This document shows positions 16,027 to 24,882 of a stretch of 64,000 bases of DNA, one piece after another. The stretch is from Nocardia sputorum (GTDB taxonomy: Bacteria > Actinomycetota > Actinomycetes > Mycobacteriales > Mycobacteriaceae). The notes beneath the pieces are model-generated. The model had not been told where the DNA came from. It was given only the letters and a program-made list of their open reading frames with translations, and ran no database searches. Location of the stretch: contig NZ_AP026978.1 in assembly GCF_027924405.1 (NCBI RefSeq), positions 5,146,001 through 5,210,000 on the forward strand, in the 5' to 3' direction. Both the position numbers and the translations under genes were made by a program. Position 1 is the stretch's first letter. The number at the start of each line of letters is the position of its first letter.

Positions 16027-17490
16027 TCAGTGCTTGGTCAATTGGGGCATCGCAGCCTCGGACTCGACCGCTTGTTCCGGAGCCGCCGCCCGGCTCGGCA
16101 AGAGCACCGCCATGACGATCACGACCAACGCCAGCGCCGCCGAGACGAGGAAGGCCAGGCGCATCCCGTCGAGATGCGCGGTGACGAGGTCGGTGCCCTC
16201 AGCGGCGAGAGAGGTGGCGCGGGCCGACATCACCGTCACCACCAAGGCGGTGCCGAACGCCGCGGCGACCTGCTGCAAGGTGCCCAGCATGGAGCTGCCG
16301 TGCGAGTACAGATGCTGCGGCAGCGCGCCCAGACCGAGCGTGAACACCGGGGTGAAGGCCGCCGCCAGCGACACCATCAGCAGGATGTGCAGGCCCAGCA
16401 GCTGCCAGTACGGCATGGTCATCGAGATCTGAGTGAACCCGGCCAGCGACGCGGCGATGCCGATCGACCCCGGAATCACCAGCGAGCGTCCACCGAACCG
16501 GTCGAACAGGCGACCGACGGTCGGGCCGAGCAGGCCCATCGCCAGCCCACCCGGCATCACCAGCAAGCCGGTGGCCAAGGGGCTCAGGCCACGCAGATTC
16601 TGCAGGTACAGCGGCAGCAGGATCATCGACCCGAGCATCGCCATGAACGCCACCGACATCAGGATCAGCGCCTTGGTGTAGGTGCCCGACAGCAGGACCC
16701 GCAGATCCAGCAGCGGAGTGCCGGTGCGCTGCAGGCGCAACTGACGCCACACGAACCCGGCGATCAGCGCGGAGCCCCCGGCCACGATCAGCGCCGGACC
16801 GGCGAGGTTGCCGCTCTCGAAGCGGCTGAGCCCGAACACCAGTCCGCCGAAACCGAGCGCGGCCAGTGCCACGCTGGCCGTGTCGATCTGTCCCGCTTGC
16901 GGTTCACCCACGTTCTCCAGCTGGCGCAGCCCCAGCCAGGCGATCACACCGGCGATCGGCAGCACCAGCACGAAAAGCCAGCGCCAGGAGCCGATTTGCA
17001 GCACAGCTCCGGAGATCACCGGCCCCATCGCGGGCGCCACCGAGATCGCCAGGGTGACATTGCCCATCACCCGGCCACGGTCGTGCTCGGCCACCACCGT
17101 CATCAGTGTGGTCATCAGCAGCGGCATCATCACCGCGGTGCCGAATGCCTGGACGATCCGGCCGAGCAGCAGCACCGCGAACGACGGCGCGACCGCCGAC
17201 AGCGCGGTCCCCGCCAGGAAGACGGCCATCGCCGCGGCATACGCCTGCCGGGTCGACACGCGCTGCAGGAACCAGCCGGTGGTCGGGATGACCGCCGCCA
17301 TCGTCAGCATGAACGCCGTCGACACCCATTGCGCGGCCCGGTCGGTGATCGCGAGATCCTCCATCAACCGCGGAATCGCGTTGATCATGATGGTCTCGTT
17401 CAGGATCACCACGAAAGTGGCGAGCACCAGCACCCGGATGACGGTCGGTGTCCGCCCTACCGAGGCGGGAGCGGATGAGTCGACGGACAT
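16027..17490 (-). CDS. MFS multidrug exporter (DHA2/EmrB-QacA type)
   Basis: 487 residues from the ATG at 17490, chosen because GGAGG lies 6 bases upstream; an in-frame ATG at 17508 lacks one. The sequence has the 14-helix DHA2 pattern. Motif A is degenerate, and the antiporter motif C region reads VAPAMGPVISGAV in helix 5. It probably extrudes lipophilic drugs or metabolites using the proton gradient. No regulator gene is adjacent. Confidence 0.9.
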   Translation of the reverse strand: MSVDSSAPASVGRTPTVIRVLVLATFVVILNETIMINAIPRLMEDLAITDRAAQWVSTAFMLTMAAVIPTTGWFLQRVSTRQAYAAAMAVFLAGTALSAVAPSFAVLLLGRIVQAFGTAVMMPLLMTTLMTVVAEHDRGRVMGNVTLAISVAPAMGPVISGAVLQIGSWRWLFVLVLPIAGVIAWLGLRQLENVGEPQAGQIDTASVALAALGFGGLVFGLSRFESGNLAGPALIVAGGSALIAGFVWRQLRLQRTGTPLLDLRVLLSGTYTKALILMSVAFMAMLGSMILLPLYLQNLRGLSPLATGLLVMPGGLAMGLLGPTVGRLFDRFGGRSLVIPGSIGIAASLAGFTQISMTMPYWQLLGLHILLMVSLAAAFTPVFTLGLGALPQHLYSHGSSMLGTLQQVAAAFGTALVVTVMSARATSLAAEGTDLVTAHLDGMRLAFLVSAALALVVIVMAVLLPSRAAAPEQAVESEAAMPQLTKH

Positions 17491-17791
17491 CGGATACCTC
17501 CGGAGCAAAGGGACGTTGACAGGAACATGTGGCCCGTTGCCGAGTCACCGGATCGCGTCCCGGCGCCACAGCTGTAGAGACGGCGTCGATGGCACGAACT
17601 CATCGGGCGCGGGTCAGTATTCCGGTCGGCACCGACACAAATCACCTTCTTTTCCGGTCGATCCTCCCGTCCTCGGGCCGGAAACCACTGTTCAACAGGC
17701 CCTCGCCCGGGCACCGCGAGGTAATCGTGAGCCTGATCACCATCTGCCGATCCCGAGGGTCAATGGCCGCGGCTGCTGCTACGCCGACGAA
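17491..17791. other. Intergenic, no gene seen
   Basis: About 300 bases upstream of the exporter gene and downstream of the permease operon. I see no credible frame and no strong hairpin; it should contain the exporter promoter. Confidence 0.5.
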
Positions 17792-17875
17792 CTAGGCAGC
17801 CGCGGTGTCGCCCGAATCGAGCATCGCCACCGCCTCGCCCCGGCCGCTCGGATCCAGCCGCTGGTAGGTATTCAT
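17792..17875 (-). CDS. 27-residue peptide coupled to the AI-2E-type permease gene
   Basis: The ATG at 17875 overlaps the stop of the upstream permease gene as ATGA, so ribosomes could restart here. It encodes 27 residues (MNTYQRLDPSGRGEAVAMLD then a Ser/Gly/Ala-rich end) and stops at a TAG at 17792-17794. No family recognised. The coupling is the only support. Confidence 0.35.
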   Translation of the reverse strand: MNTYQRLDPSGRGEAVAMLDSGDTAAA

Positions 17876-18990
17876 CGTCCAGTCCTTCCGTCGGCGTCAG
17901 CTCGTTCACGATGGGTCTCGTCGCCCGGATTCGCCGGTGCGCTGCTGATCAAGGCACTGACCCAGCGGGTGGCGGGGTCGATGTCGAGCAGTACCGCTTT
18001 GAGCAGCAGGGTGAGCGGGATGGCGAGCAGTGCGCCGAGTGCGCCCAGCACCCAGGTCCAGAAGACCAGCGCCAAGAAGGTCACGGTCACGCTGAGGCCG
18101 ACCGCGTCCCCGACGTACTTGGGCTGGATCAACGACTGGATGACGAAGTTGATCACGCTGTACACCACGATCACCCAGATCACCAGCGTCGGACCGCCTT
18201 CGAGCAGCGCCAGCAGCGCGGGCGGAACCAGACCGACGACGAAACCGATGTTGGGGATGAAGTTGGTGATGAACGACAGCACCGCCCACAGCAGTGGCAG
18301 CGGGACACCCAGCCACCACAGCGCAAGCCCGTCGAATACCGCGACGATGAATCCGAACACCGTGGACACGATCAGGTAGCGGCGAGTTCCCGAGGCGAAG
18401 GTCTCGAACGCGAACGCGATATCGGGGCGCACTTCGGTGACGATCTCGACCCGCCGTCCCATCGATGTGGCGTCGAAGGCCATGAACAGCAGCAGCACGA
18501 TGACGAAGACGAGGTCGGACAGCACGCCGGCCAGTCCGGTGAGGGCGGATTGCAGCACCGTGGTCAGCCGGCGTAGGTCGACGCCGCTGAGCAGGTCGCG
18601 GATCTGGTCGCCGCCCACACCGGCGTCGGCGAGCGATGCGCGCACCCCGCCGAGCAGATCATCGAATTCCTCGGCGTAACCGGGCAATTCCGTGGCCAGT
18701 TGCGCGACCGACACCACCAGCACGCCCAGCAGCCCCACCACGATGGCGTAGACCGCCGCCAGCGCCAGCGCCATGCCCACCCAGGCCGGCAGTCCGCGCC
18801 GCCGCGCCCAGGCGTGGATCGGTTGCACCGCGACGGTGAGCATGAGAGCGAGGAAGACCGGACCGACTATGCCCGCGAACACCTTGATCCCGGCGATCGA
18901 CACCACCGCCCCGGCGGCGGCCATCAGCACGATCAATCCGCGCGGGATGGACCACCCGTCGCGCTGCCCGACGGGGGTCGCGTCATCCAT
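17872..18990 (-). CDS. AI-2E family transporter (permease PerM/YdiK type)
   Basis: About 372 residues from the ATG at 18990; an in-frame start at 19071 adds 27 residues that are not family-like. Hydrophobic segments occupy residues 20-110 and 165-350. The family's re-entrant signature FITNFIPNIGFVVGLVPPALLAL is followed by QSLIQPKYVG. Members move signalling molecules or ions in various bacteria, and the substrate here cannot be inferred. The 3' end overlaps a 27-codon frame. Confidence 0.88.
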   Translation of the reverse strand: MDDATPVGQRDGWSIPRGLIVLMAAAGAVVSIAGIKVFAGIVGPVFLALMLTVAVQPIHAWARRRGLPAWVGMALALAAVYAIVVGLLGVLVVSVAQLATELPGYAEEFDDLLGGVRASLADAGVGGDQIRDLLSGVDLRRLTTVLQSALTGLAGVLSDLVFVIVLLLFMAFDATSMGRRVEIVTEVRPDIAFAFETFASGTRRYLIVSTVFGFIVAVFDGLALWWLGVPLPLLWAVLSFITNFIPNIGFVVGLVPPALLALLEGGPTLVIWVIVVYSVINFVIQSLIQPKYVGDAVGLSVTVTFLALVFWTWVLGALGALLAIPLTLLLKAVLLDIDPATRWVSALISSAPANPGDETHRERADADGRTGR

Positions 18991-19224
18991 CTCCGATGCC
19001 ACCGGCGACTCCCATCGCACGTTGCTGCTCGTCAGGACCTGCTGGAGGATCGTATGCCCGCGCGGGCCCACCTTCCCTCATTCACAGGGGGTGCGGCGCG
19101 ACAAAGACTGCCGCTCGGCAGGAATCTCCCCCGTCCGGTGACCACATCTGTCGAACCGACTCGACCCCGAAGGTGTCCCGGCAATGGGAGATAATCCCGG
19201 CGCCACAGTCAAGAAGGTAGGGTA

Positions 19225-19611
19225 ATGAATTCTGGCGACTTCATCACTCGATTGAAGCGGTACGGAGACCTGGAGTGGTACCGCCATGCGGGCGGCACCG
19301 GCGACGACGGTACTCCCACTCCACCACTTGTTGTCTGGCGCTTTCCCGAACCTCAGCCGGCTCGCCTCGCTGAACTCTTGCACGAGGCCGCCTCCGCCGA
19401 GAATCGAGAGATCGACTGGCTGTTCGACACCACCCGACGAAACTGGGTACTCGTACCTTCACGAGTGATGGCAGAGAAAGAACGCCACGGACTGGCCACC
19501 GAAGCACAAGCTGTGGACCTACTGGTGCGGACAGACCCAGATTTCTGCCACCGGTCGGTACGTGATCTCGAGAGAATCACCGCGGTATTGGACCGATATT
19601 CCGGCAGCTGA
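19225..19611 (+). CDS. Hypothetical protein
   Basis: 128 residues; ATG preceded by AAGAAGGTAGGG. Soluble, with many Trp/Arg/Glu residues (LEWYRHAGG near the start, REIDWLFDTTRRNWVLVP in the middle). I do not recognise it. GC is lower than in core genes, and it sits next to an integrase relic and a tRNA, so it may be part of an old insertion. Confidence 0.65.
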   Translation: MNSGDFITRLKRYGDLEWYRHAGGTGDDGTPTPPLVVWRFPEPQPARLAELLHEAASAENREIDWLFDTTRRNWVLVPSRVMAEKERHGLATEAQAVDLLVRTDPDFCHRSVRDLERITAVLDRYSGS

Positions 19612-19725
19612 CGCGTCAAATTCACGCCACCAAAGACCGTAAGCAGCCTAATGGCGTACGTGTCATCCTGAAACAGGCTGACCTCTCGCCTAGTCATTGG
19701 CGACTCTGGCGGTAACCCCGCAACC

Positions 19726-19956
19726 ATGCATCCCGGCGCAGCCTGGCCTGCCAGACCTCGCAATTTCCACAACCGCCGGCGCCACACGCCCCCGGTCCGC
19801 AAGACCGTCGCATCCCCCATCGCCGACCAATACGGCCCCCAAGCCGCCGCCCAGCAACTCGGCCACGCCAACGACTCCGTCACCAAACGCCACTACATCG
19901 ATCAACCGACCGAAGCACCCGACTTCACCGCAGCCCTGGGACGCCTCGCGGGATGA
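19726..19956 (+). pseudogene. C-terminal remnant of a phage-type tyrosine integrase
   Basis: Only the last about 50 codons are integrase-like: RKTVASPIADQYGPQAAAQQ, then LGHANDSVTKRHYI with the catalytic Tyr, then a typical DFTAALGRL tail. The preceding codons show no catalytic Arg or HxxR box, so most of the gene is lost. It ends 80 bases from tRNA-Asn, consistent with an element once integrated there. Confidence 0.75.
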
Positions 19957-20035
19957 AGACGTGTCGTTTCCGTGTCGTTCGACCCCCGAAACGGACAAAA
20001 CCAGGGTCGAACTGATACGTTCGCCCTGGTCACAG

Positions 20036-20108
20036 CTCCCCCATCTGGACTCGAACCAGAAACCTGCCGATTAACAGTCGGCTGCTCTGCCAATTGAGCT
20101 ATAGGGGA
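20036..20108 (-). tRNA. tRNA-Asn (GTT)
   Basis: Minus-strand cloverleaf of 73 nt: TCCCCTATAGCTCAATTGGC at the 5' end, anticodon loop CTGTTAA, T-loop GTTCGAGTC and discriminator G. It matches the actinobacterial tRNA-Asn pattern closely. In M. tuberculosis the asn tRNA also lies near Rv2342 and dnaG. Confidence 0.96.
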
Positions 20109-20310
20109 TTGCCCTCGACTCGCTCGGTTCGCACCGGGCGGGCCGAGGAGAAACTTTAGCGTATCGCTGGGCGGGAGCCCAAATCGTGTCGCTACCTGCT
20201 GACTTGTCCGCGCGGGCGGGGGCCGGGCTATCGGGTGTCCGGATCGACAGGCATGTGGGGCGTCGGGCAGGATGGAGCGGCGAACTGGCAACTGGGAGGA
20301 GCACATCGAG

Positions 20311-20556
20311 ATGCTGCGGTTGATCATCGGCGTGGCGGCCGGCTATGTACTCGGCAGCAAGGCCGGGCGGGCTCGCTACGAACAGATCAGCGCCGCGACC
20401 CGCGCGCTGACCGGGAGCCCGGTGACCCGCAAGCTCGTGCTCGTCGGCAGGCAGAAACTGTCGGACAAACTCAGCACCCGCCCGCGCCTGGAGCCGATGG
20501 AGCCGCTCGACGAGCGGACCACCGTCCTGGTGCCGCACGACCAGCTGCGCCGCTGA
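20311..20556 (+). CDS. Small Rv2342-like protein
   Basis: 81 residues; ATG at 20311 chosen because GGGAGGAG precedes it by about 10 bases. It starts MLRLIIGVAAGYVLGSKAGRARYEQI, a short hydrophobic segment followed by a conserved SKAGRxRYE stretch, then a charged soluble part. A protein of this size lies beside dnaG in M. tuberculosis (Rv2342). Function unknown; a membrane-associated role is inferred from the N-terminus. Confidence 0.8.
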   Translation: MLRLIIGVAAGYVLGSKAGRARYEQISAATRALTGSPVTRKLVLVGRQKLSDKLSTRPRLEPMEPLDERTTVLVPHDQLRR

Positions 20557-20589
20557 CCTGCTGCTCGACACCGGACGTACCAGCGGAGG

Positions 20590-22509
20590 TCAGGCCCCGG
20601 TGGCGAAGTCCCCGTGGTTGCCCATCGCCTGGGTGAGCAGGCTCTTGCGGTACTGCTCCAAGGCGACGAGGTCGCCGAAGAGGGCGTAGTAGGCCTCCGG
20701 CTGTTCGGTCGACGAGACCCGCTGGAGTTTGGACTTGAGCTCGGCGATCTGCCTGCCGACCCAAGCCTCCTGGGTGCGCGCCAGGACCCCGGCGACGAAG
20801 CGGGGGATGTCGGTCTCGGATTTCACCGGTAGCGGCTCGTTGGCCAGCTCCGACAGCAGGGCGCGCACGGTCAGGTCGTCGGTGCGGTCGGCGACGGCGT
20901 TGACCCACTCGGCGCCACCGAGCCCCGCCGCGGTACCGCCCGCCTCGGCGATCAGGGTGCGCAGCACCGCGTAGGCGGGGTGGGTGAACGCCTCGGCCTC
21001 GAGCGCGTCGAAACCCGCACCGGCCATCGCCGGGTACTGCAGTGCGGCGGCCAGCACCTGACGTTGCGGCAGGAGCGTGGGATCGTTCGGATTCGGTCGT
21101 GCCGCCGGATGTTCGGCGACCACTTCGCGCGGCGCGGGCGCGCGCACCGCCCCGGCGCCGCCTCCGCCGTTGCGTTTGCGCTTGGCTTCCTCGCCGACGC
21201 GGCGCACGACGGTCTGGATGTCGTCCCAGCCGACCCAGCCCGCGAGTTTGGTGGCATAGGCCTTGCGCAGGGCGTTGTCCTTGATCTGCGCGACCACCGG
21301 CACCGCGCGGCGCAGCGCCTCCACCTGGCCCTCGGCGGTGTCCAGATTGTGGTCGGCGAGCAGGCCGCGGATCACGAACTCGTACAGCGGCGTTCGCCGG
21401 GCGACCAGATCGCGCACGGCCGCGTCGCCGGAACGCTGCCGCAGCTCGCACGGATCCTGCCCGTCCGGCGCGATGGCGATGTAGGTCTGACCGGCCAGTT
21501 TCTGATCGCCGGAGAAAGCTTTGAGGGCCGCCGCTTGCCCCGCGGCGTCGCCGTCGAAGGTGTAGATGATCTCGCCGCGCCAGAAGTTGTCGTCCATCAT
21601 CAGGCGGCGTAACAGGGCGAGATGTTCGTCGCCGAAGGCGGTGCCGCACGAGGCGACCGCGGTCTTGACCCCGGCCAGGTGCATCGCCATGACGTCGGTG
21701 TAGCCCTCGACCACGACCGCCTGGTGGCCCTTGGCGATCTCGCGCTTGGCGTGGTCCAGGCCGAACAGCACCTGAGACTTCTTGTACAGCAAAGTCTCCG
21801 GCGTGTTGATGTACTTGCCGGGCATGGTGTCGTCGTCGAAGAGTTTGCGGGCGCCGAAGCCGATCACGTCGCCGGACAGGTTCCGGATCGGCCACAGCAG
21901 CCGCCGGTGGAAGCGGTCGATCGGGCCGCGCTGACCCTGCCGGGACAGCCCGGCGGCCTCCAGCTCTTTGAAGTCGAAACCCTTGCGAAGCAGGTGTTTG
22001 GTGAGCGTGTCCCACCCCGCCGGGGCGTACCCGCAACCGAAAGTGTGCGCGGCGGCGGCGTCGAAGTTGCGATCGGTGAGATATTTGCGGGCGGCTTCGG
22101 CCTCCGGCTCGCGCAGTTGCGCGACGTAGAACTCGTGCGCTGCCGCGTTCGCCGCGACCAGCCTGGACCGGGTGCCCCGGTCGCGCTGCACCGAGGTGCC
22201 GCCACCTTCGTAGTTGATCTGGTAACCGATCCGGTCGGCCAGCTGCTCGACCGACTCGACGAACCCGACGTGCTCGATCTTCTGCAAGAAGGCGAACACG
22301 TCGCCGCCCTCGCCGCACCCGAAGCAATGGAACAGCCCGTGATTGGGGCGCACGTGGAACGACGGCGACTTCTCGTCGTGGAACGGGCACAGACCCTTCA
22401 TCGAGTCGGCTCCGGCGCGCTTGAGCGCGACGTACTCGCCCACCACGTCTTCGATCCGGACGCGCTCGCGTATCGCCGCGATATCGCGATCAGGAAGTCG
22501 TCCGGCCAC
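20590..22509 (-). CDS. dnaG: DNA primase
   Basis: 639 residues, GTG start at 22509. The CHC2 zinc finger is complete (Cys41, His44, Cys62, Cys65 in CPFH...CFGC). The TOPRIM polymerase core has VVEGYTDVMAMHLAG with the catalytic Glu and YTFDGDAAGQAAA with the acidic triad. A Gly/Arg-rich linker (about 425-450) leads to the C-terminal helicase-binding domain. It makes RNA primers for replication with DnaB. It is separated by about 130 bases from the Mut7-C gene upstream. Confidence 0.97.
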   Translation of the reverse strand: MAGRLPDRDIAAIRERVRIEDVVGEYVALKRAGADSMKGLCPFHDEKSPSFHVRPNHGLFHCFGCGEGGDVFAFLQKIEHVGFVESVEQLADRIGYQINYEGGGTSVQRDRGTRSRLVAANAAAHEFYVAQLREPEAEAARKYLTDRNFDAAAAHTFGCGYAPAGWDTLTKHLLRKGFDFKELEAAGLSRQGQRGPIDRFHRRLLWPIRNLSGDVIGFGARKLFDDDTMPGKYINTPETLLYKKSQVLFGLDHAKREIAKGHQAVVVEGYTDVMAMHLAGVKTAVASCGTAFGDEHLALLRRLMMDDNFWRGEIIYTFDGDAAGQAAALKAFSGDQKLAGQTYIAIAPDGQDPCELRQRSGDAAVRDLVARRTPLYEFVIRGLLADHNLDTAEGQVEALRRAVPVVAQIKDNALRKAYATKLAGWVGWDDIQTVVRRVGEEAKRKRNGGGGAGAVRAPAPREVVAEHPAARPNPNDPTLLPQRQVLAAALQYPAMAGAGFDALEAEAFTHPAYAVLRTLIAEAGGTAAGLGGAEWVNAVADRTDDLTVRALLSELANEPLPVKSETDIPRFVAGVLARTQEAWVGRQIAELKSKLQRVSSTEQPEAYYALFGDLVALEQYRKSLLTQAMGNHGDFATGA

Positions 22510-22643
22510 GGCAGAGAGTCTAGGCGAACGCGGGGCCGACGCGCCCGGGCGGCTCCGCACAGCGAGTTCCGGCCGAACCGGCCGGACGGGTGGCTCGGCC
22601 TTCGCGAGCCGTCGCCGAGCCGGCCATCCGCTCGCCCGAGGGA

Positions 22644-23393
22644 TCAGGAGCGATCCAGCTCCGCGCGAATCGCCGCGACGGTACCGGCCAGCCGTGCCTG
22701 GTGGGAGCCCTGCCAGTAGACCCGGCCGCACTCGCGGCACTGCCGGAAGGTGTCGTAGTAACGGCGGGTGAGCGGTTCGAGCCGGTCCTCGACCTCGGCT
22801 TTGGCGACCTCGGCGACGACGCCGCCGCAGCGCAGGCAGCGGGTGAACGGCGCCAGGCGCGCGCCGAGATCGAGCCGCCGGATCACCTCGACGACCTGGT
22901 CGACCGGCTGGTCCGCCCGGATGTAGACGCCGTGGGTGACGTTGCGGCGCTTCAACAGCCCCCGATCGCGGGTGAGCAGGATCCGGTGCTCGGCCGCCGA
23001 CACCTCGGCGAGCTCGGCGTCCTCGGCGTCCCACCGGCAGTGCACGTCCAGGCCCAGTAGTCGCATCAGCTTGGCGAGGCCGCCGAGATTCACGTCCGCG
23101 AGGAACCGGGGCGCACGCAAGGGATGGGGACGCACCCTGGTCACCCGGCCGATATCGAGTGTCTCGAAGACGGGATACGCGGTGATCCGCCCGCCGGGGC
23201 GCGGACGGTGGTCGAAGTCGACCGGTTGTCCGTCGACCAGGACCAGGTCGACCTCGGTGTGCGGGACGCCGGCGGCCTCGATGACATCCTTCACGGTCTG
23301 GTGCGGGCGATAGGGTCGCCGCAGCGCGGTGTACCGCTCGCCGGGCCGCAGGAAGTCGTTCAGCTCGGCATAGACGCGCAGGTCGACGTTCAT
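22644..23393 (-). CDS. Ubiquitin-like/Mut7-C RNase-domain protein
   Basis: 249 residues. The N-terminal about 80 residues form a beta-grasp domain ([31 protein letters not shown]). The C-terminal Mut7-C PIN-like domain has [18 protein letters not shown] with its Asp, [11 protein letters not shown], and a zinc ribbon of two CxxC knuckles (CLRC, CREC). Proteins of this two-domain type are predicted RNases. The start overlaps the stop of the FIST gene as ATGA, so the two are translationally coupled. Confidence 0.88.
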   Translation of the reverse strand: MNVDLRVYAELNDFLRPGERYTALRRPYRPHQTVKDVIEAAGVPHTEVDLVLVDGQPVDFDHRPRPGGRITAYPVFETLDIGRVTRVRPHPLRAPRFLADVNLGGLAKLMRLLGLDVHCRWDAEDAELAEVSAAEHRILLTRDRGLLKRRNVTHGVYIRADQPVDQVVEVIRRLDLGARLAPFTRCLRCGGVVAEVAKAEVEDRLEPLTRRYYDTFRQCRECGRVYWQGSHQARLAGTVAAIRAELDRS

Positions 23394-24544
23394 TCGACGA
23401 ACAGCGCCATCGACGCCGTGAACCCGTGCAGCGCGTTGCGTCCGGCGATGGGTCCGATCTCGCCCGCGGCGAAGAAGCCCGCCAGCGGAATGCCGTCGAG
23501 CAAGTCCTCGATCGTCGTGGCGTCGTGATCCGCGACCCCGAACATCCGGCGGCCACGTCCGTTGCAGGTGAACAGCAACGCACCCGCCGGACGCCCGGCC
23601 AGATCGGTGCGCGCCCGCGCGAGGGCCGCGCGCAGGTCCCGGTCCGCGCCGATCGCGTCGCGCACCTGGAACTGAACCGTGGTGCCGACCTCCACGACCT
23701 CGCCCACCTCGATCGCGCCGCTGGACGGGTCGGCGCCGAGCAGGCCGCGGATGAGGAAGTCGCCCTGTCCGGGCTCGGCCAGATGCTCGTCGACGACGAA
23801 GCCGATCTGCAACCCGCGCGCCATCTGTTCCTGCTGATCGGGTGGCAGCACGGCGACGATCTCACGCAACCGCTCGATAGGGGGCAGGCCGCCGAGTCCG
23901 GTGATCACCGTGCCGTCCGCGCCGGTGACGGTGTAGGGGTAGCCGATCGGCCGGCAGCCTTGGGACACGATCGGCACGCCGTGCAGACCCGGCAGGCGCA
24001 CGCCGACCGCGCCCGAGGTGACCACGGCGTGGTCGCGGAACAGGCGGCTGCCTTCGGGGCCCCGGCCGCCGCTCACCAATCCGCCCATCACGATGGTGCC
24101 GGGCAGATCCGTGTTCACGTACTCCAGCAGGAGGTCGGCCGGGAAGGAGTAGGGGTCGGGCAGCAGCAGGTGGAAGTCGCGTGCGGCCTTGTCGAAGCGA
24201 TAACCGGCGAGCAATCCGCCACTGGCCGTGCGGAGGAAGTCCAACTGGAAGGTCTCGGCGGCGGGCAGTCCGGTGGCCAGCCACACCGCGACCGCGGGCT
24301 CGTCCTCGATCTCGCGGCGACCGGCCACGACCGCCTGGGCCACGCAGCCGACCAGGGCGGGCACCCGGACCGTCCGGTGGACACCGGACAGCACTTCCAC
24401 GGCGTCGTCGGTGTGCGCGCGGGACGCGAGCAGCACAGCGAGGGACGGCGCCTCGCCCGCGAGCTGGTCGCGGGCGAACGCTGCGGCCTCCATGCCCGCT
24501 CGCCGCGCTTCGGGCGCGGTGGAGAGCCCTACTCCGATCCGCAC
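23390..24544 (-). CDS. FIST N/C sensory-domain protein
   Basis: About 384 residues from a GTG at 24544 ([17 protein letters not shown] is the usual N-terminus); an ATG at 24604 is an alternative. FIST features include a [20 protein letters not shown] segment, [11 protein letters not shown] and the C-terminal [12 protein letters not shown] and [14 protein letters not shown] domains are thought to sense small ligands, possibly amino acids. No signalling partner is fused. It is coupled by ATGA to the Mut7-C gene. Confidence 0.85.
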   Translation of the reverse strand: MRIGVGLSTAPEARRAGMEAAAFARDQLAGEAPSLAVLLASRAHTDDAVEVLSGVHRTVRVPALVGCVAQAVVAGRREIEDEPAVAVWLATGLPAAETFQLDFLRTASGGLLAGYRFDKAARDFHLLLPDPYSFPADLLLEYVNTDLPGTIVMGGLVSGGRGPEGSRLFRDHAVVTSGAVGVRLPGLHGVPIVSQGCRPIGYPYTVTGADGTVITGLGGLPPIERLREIVAVLPPDQQEQMARGLQIGFVVDEHLAEPGQGDFLIRGLLGADPSSGAIEVGEVVEVGTTVQFQVRDAIGADRDLRAALARARTDLAGRPAGALLFTCNGRGRRMFGVADHDATTIEDLLDGIPLAGFFAAGEIGPIAGRNALHGFTASMALFVE

Positions 24545-24882
24545 CCCTCCATGGTAGCCAACCGGAAGCTGGAGCGAATACCGTTGCGGCGCTGTATTTT
24601 TCATCGCCTCTATGCAGAAGGGTCCCGTTCGCGGGCGAGGTGCCGAGGTCGCGGCCCGGTTTGCCGGTGCCACGGCCGATACGACGAAGCGGCGGGCAGG
24701 TTGCGATTCGGTAGCTGTTCGGCGGCGCACGAGCTGTCAAACCGTGTTCCCAGCCGGGAGAGGTCCGGCCGGGCTGAGCGACAATGGCCGAACCACAGTT
24801 TGCTTTCGGTCACGCGAGATCAAAGAGTCGGCGCAGGCCAGCGCACCGCGACACGACCTGATGAGGACAGGCGGGAGACATC
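24545..24882. other. Intergenic, no gene seen
   Basis: About 340 bases between the divergent FIST gene and the large repeat protein. Frames here are short and not protein-like, and no strong palindrome was found. Promoters for both directions must lie here. Confidence 0.5.

Noticed and set aside
20590..23865. A single 1091-codon frame joining dnaG to sequence upstream
   Set aside because: Only the part from the GTG at 22509 is primase; the rest is an off-frame reading of the Mut7-C and FIST genes.
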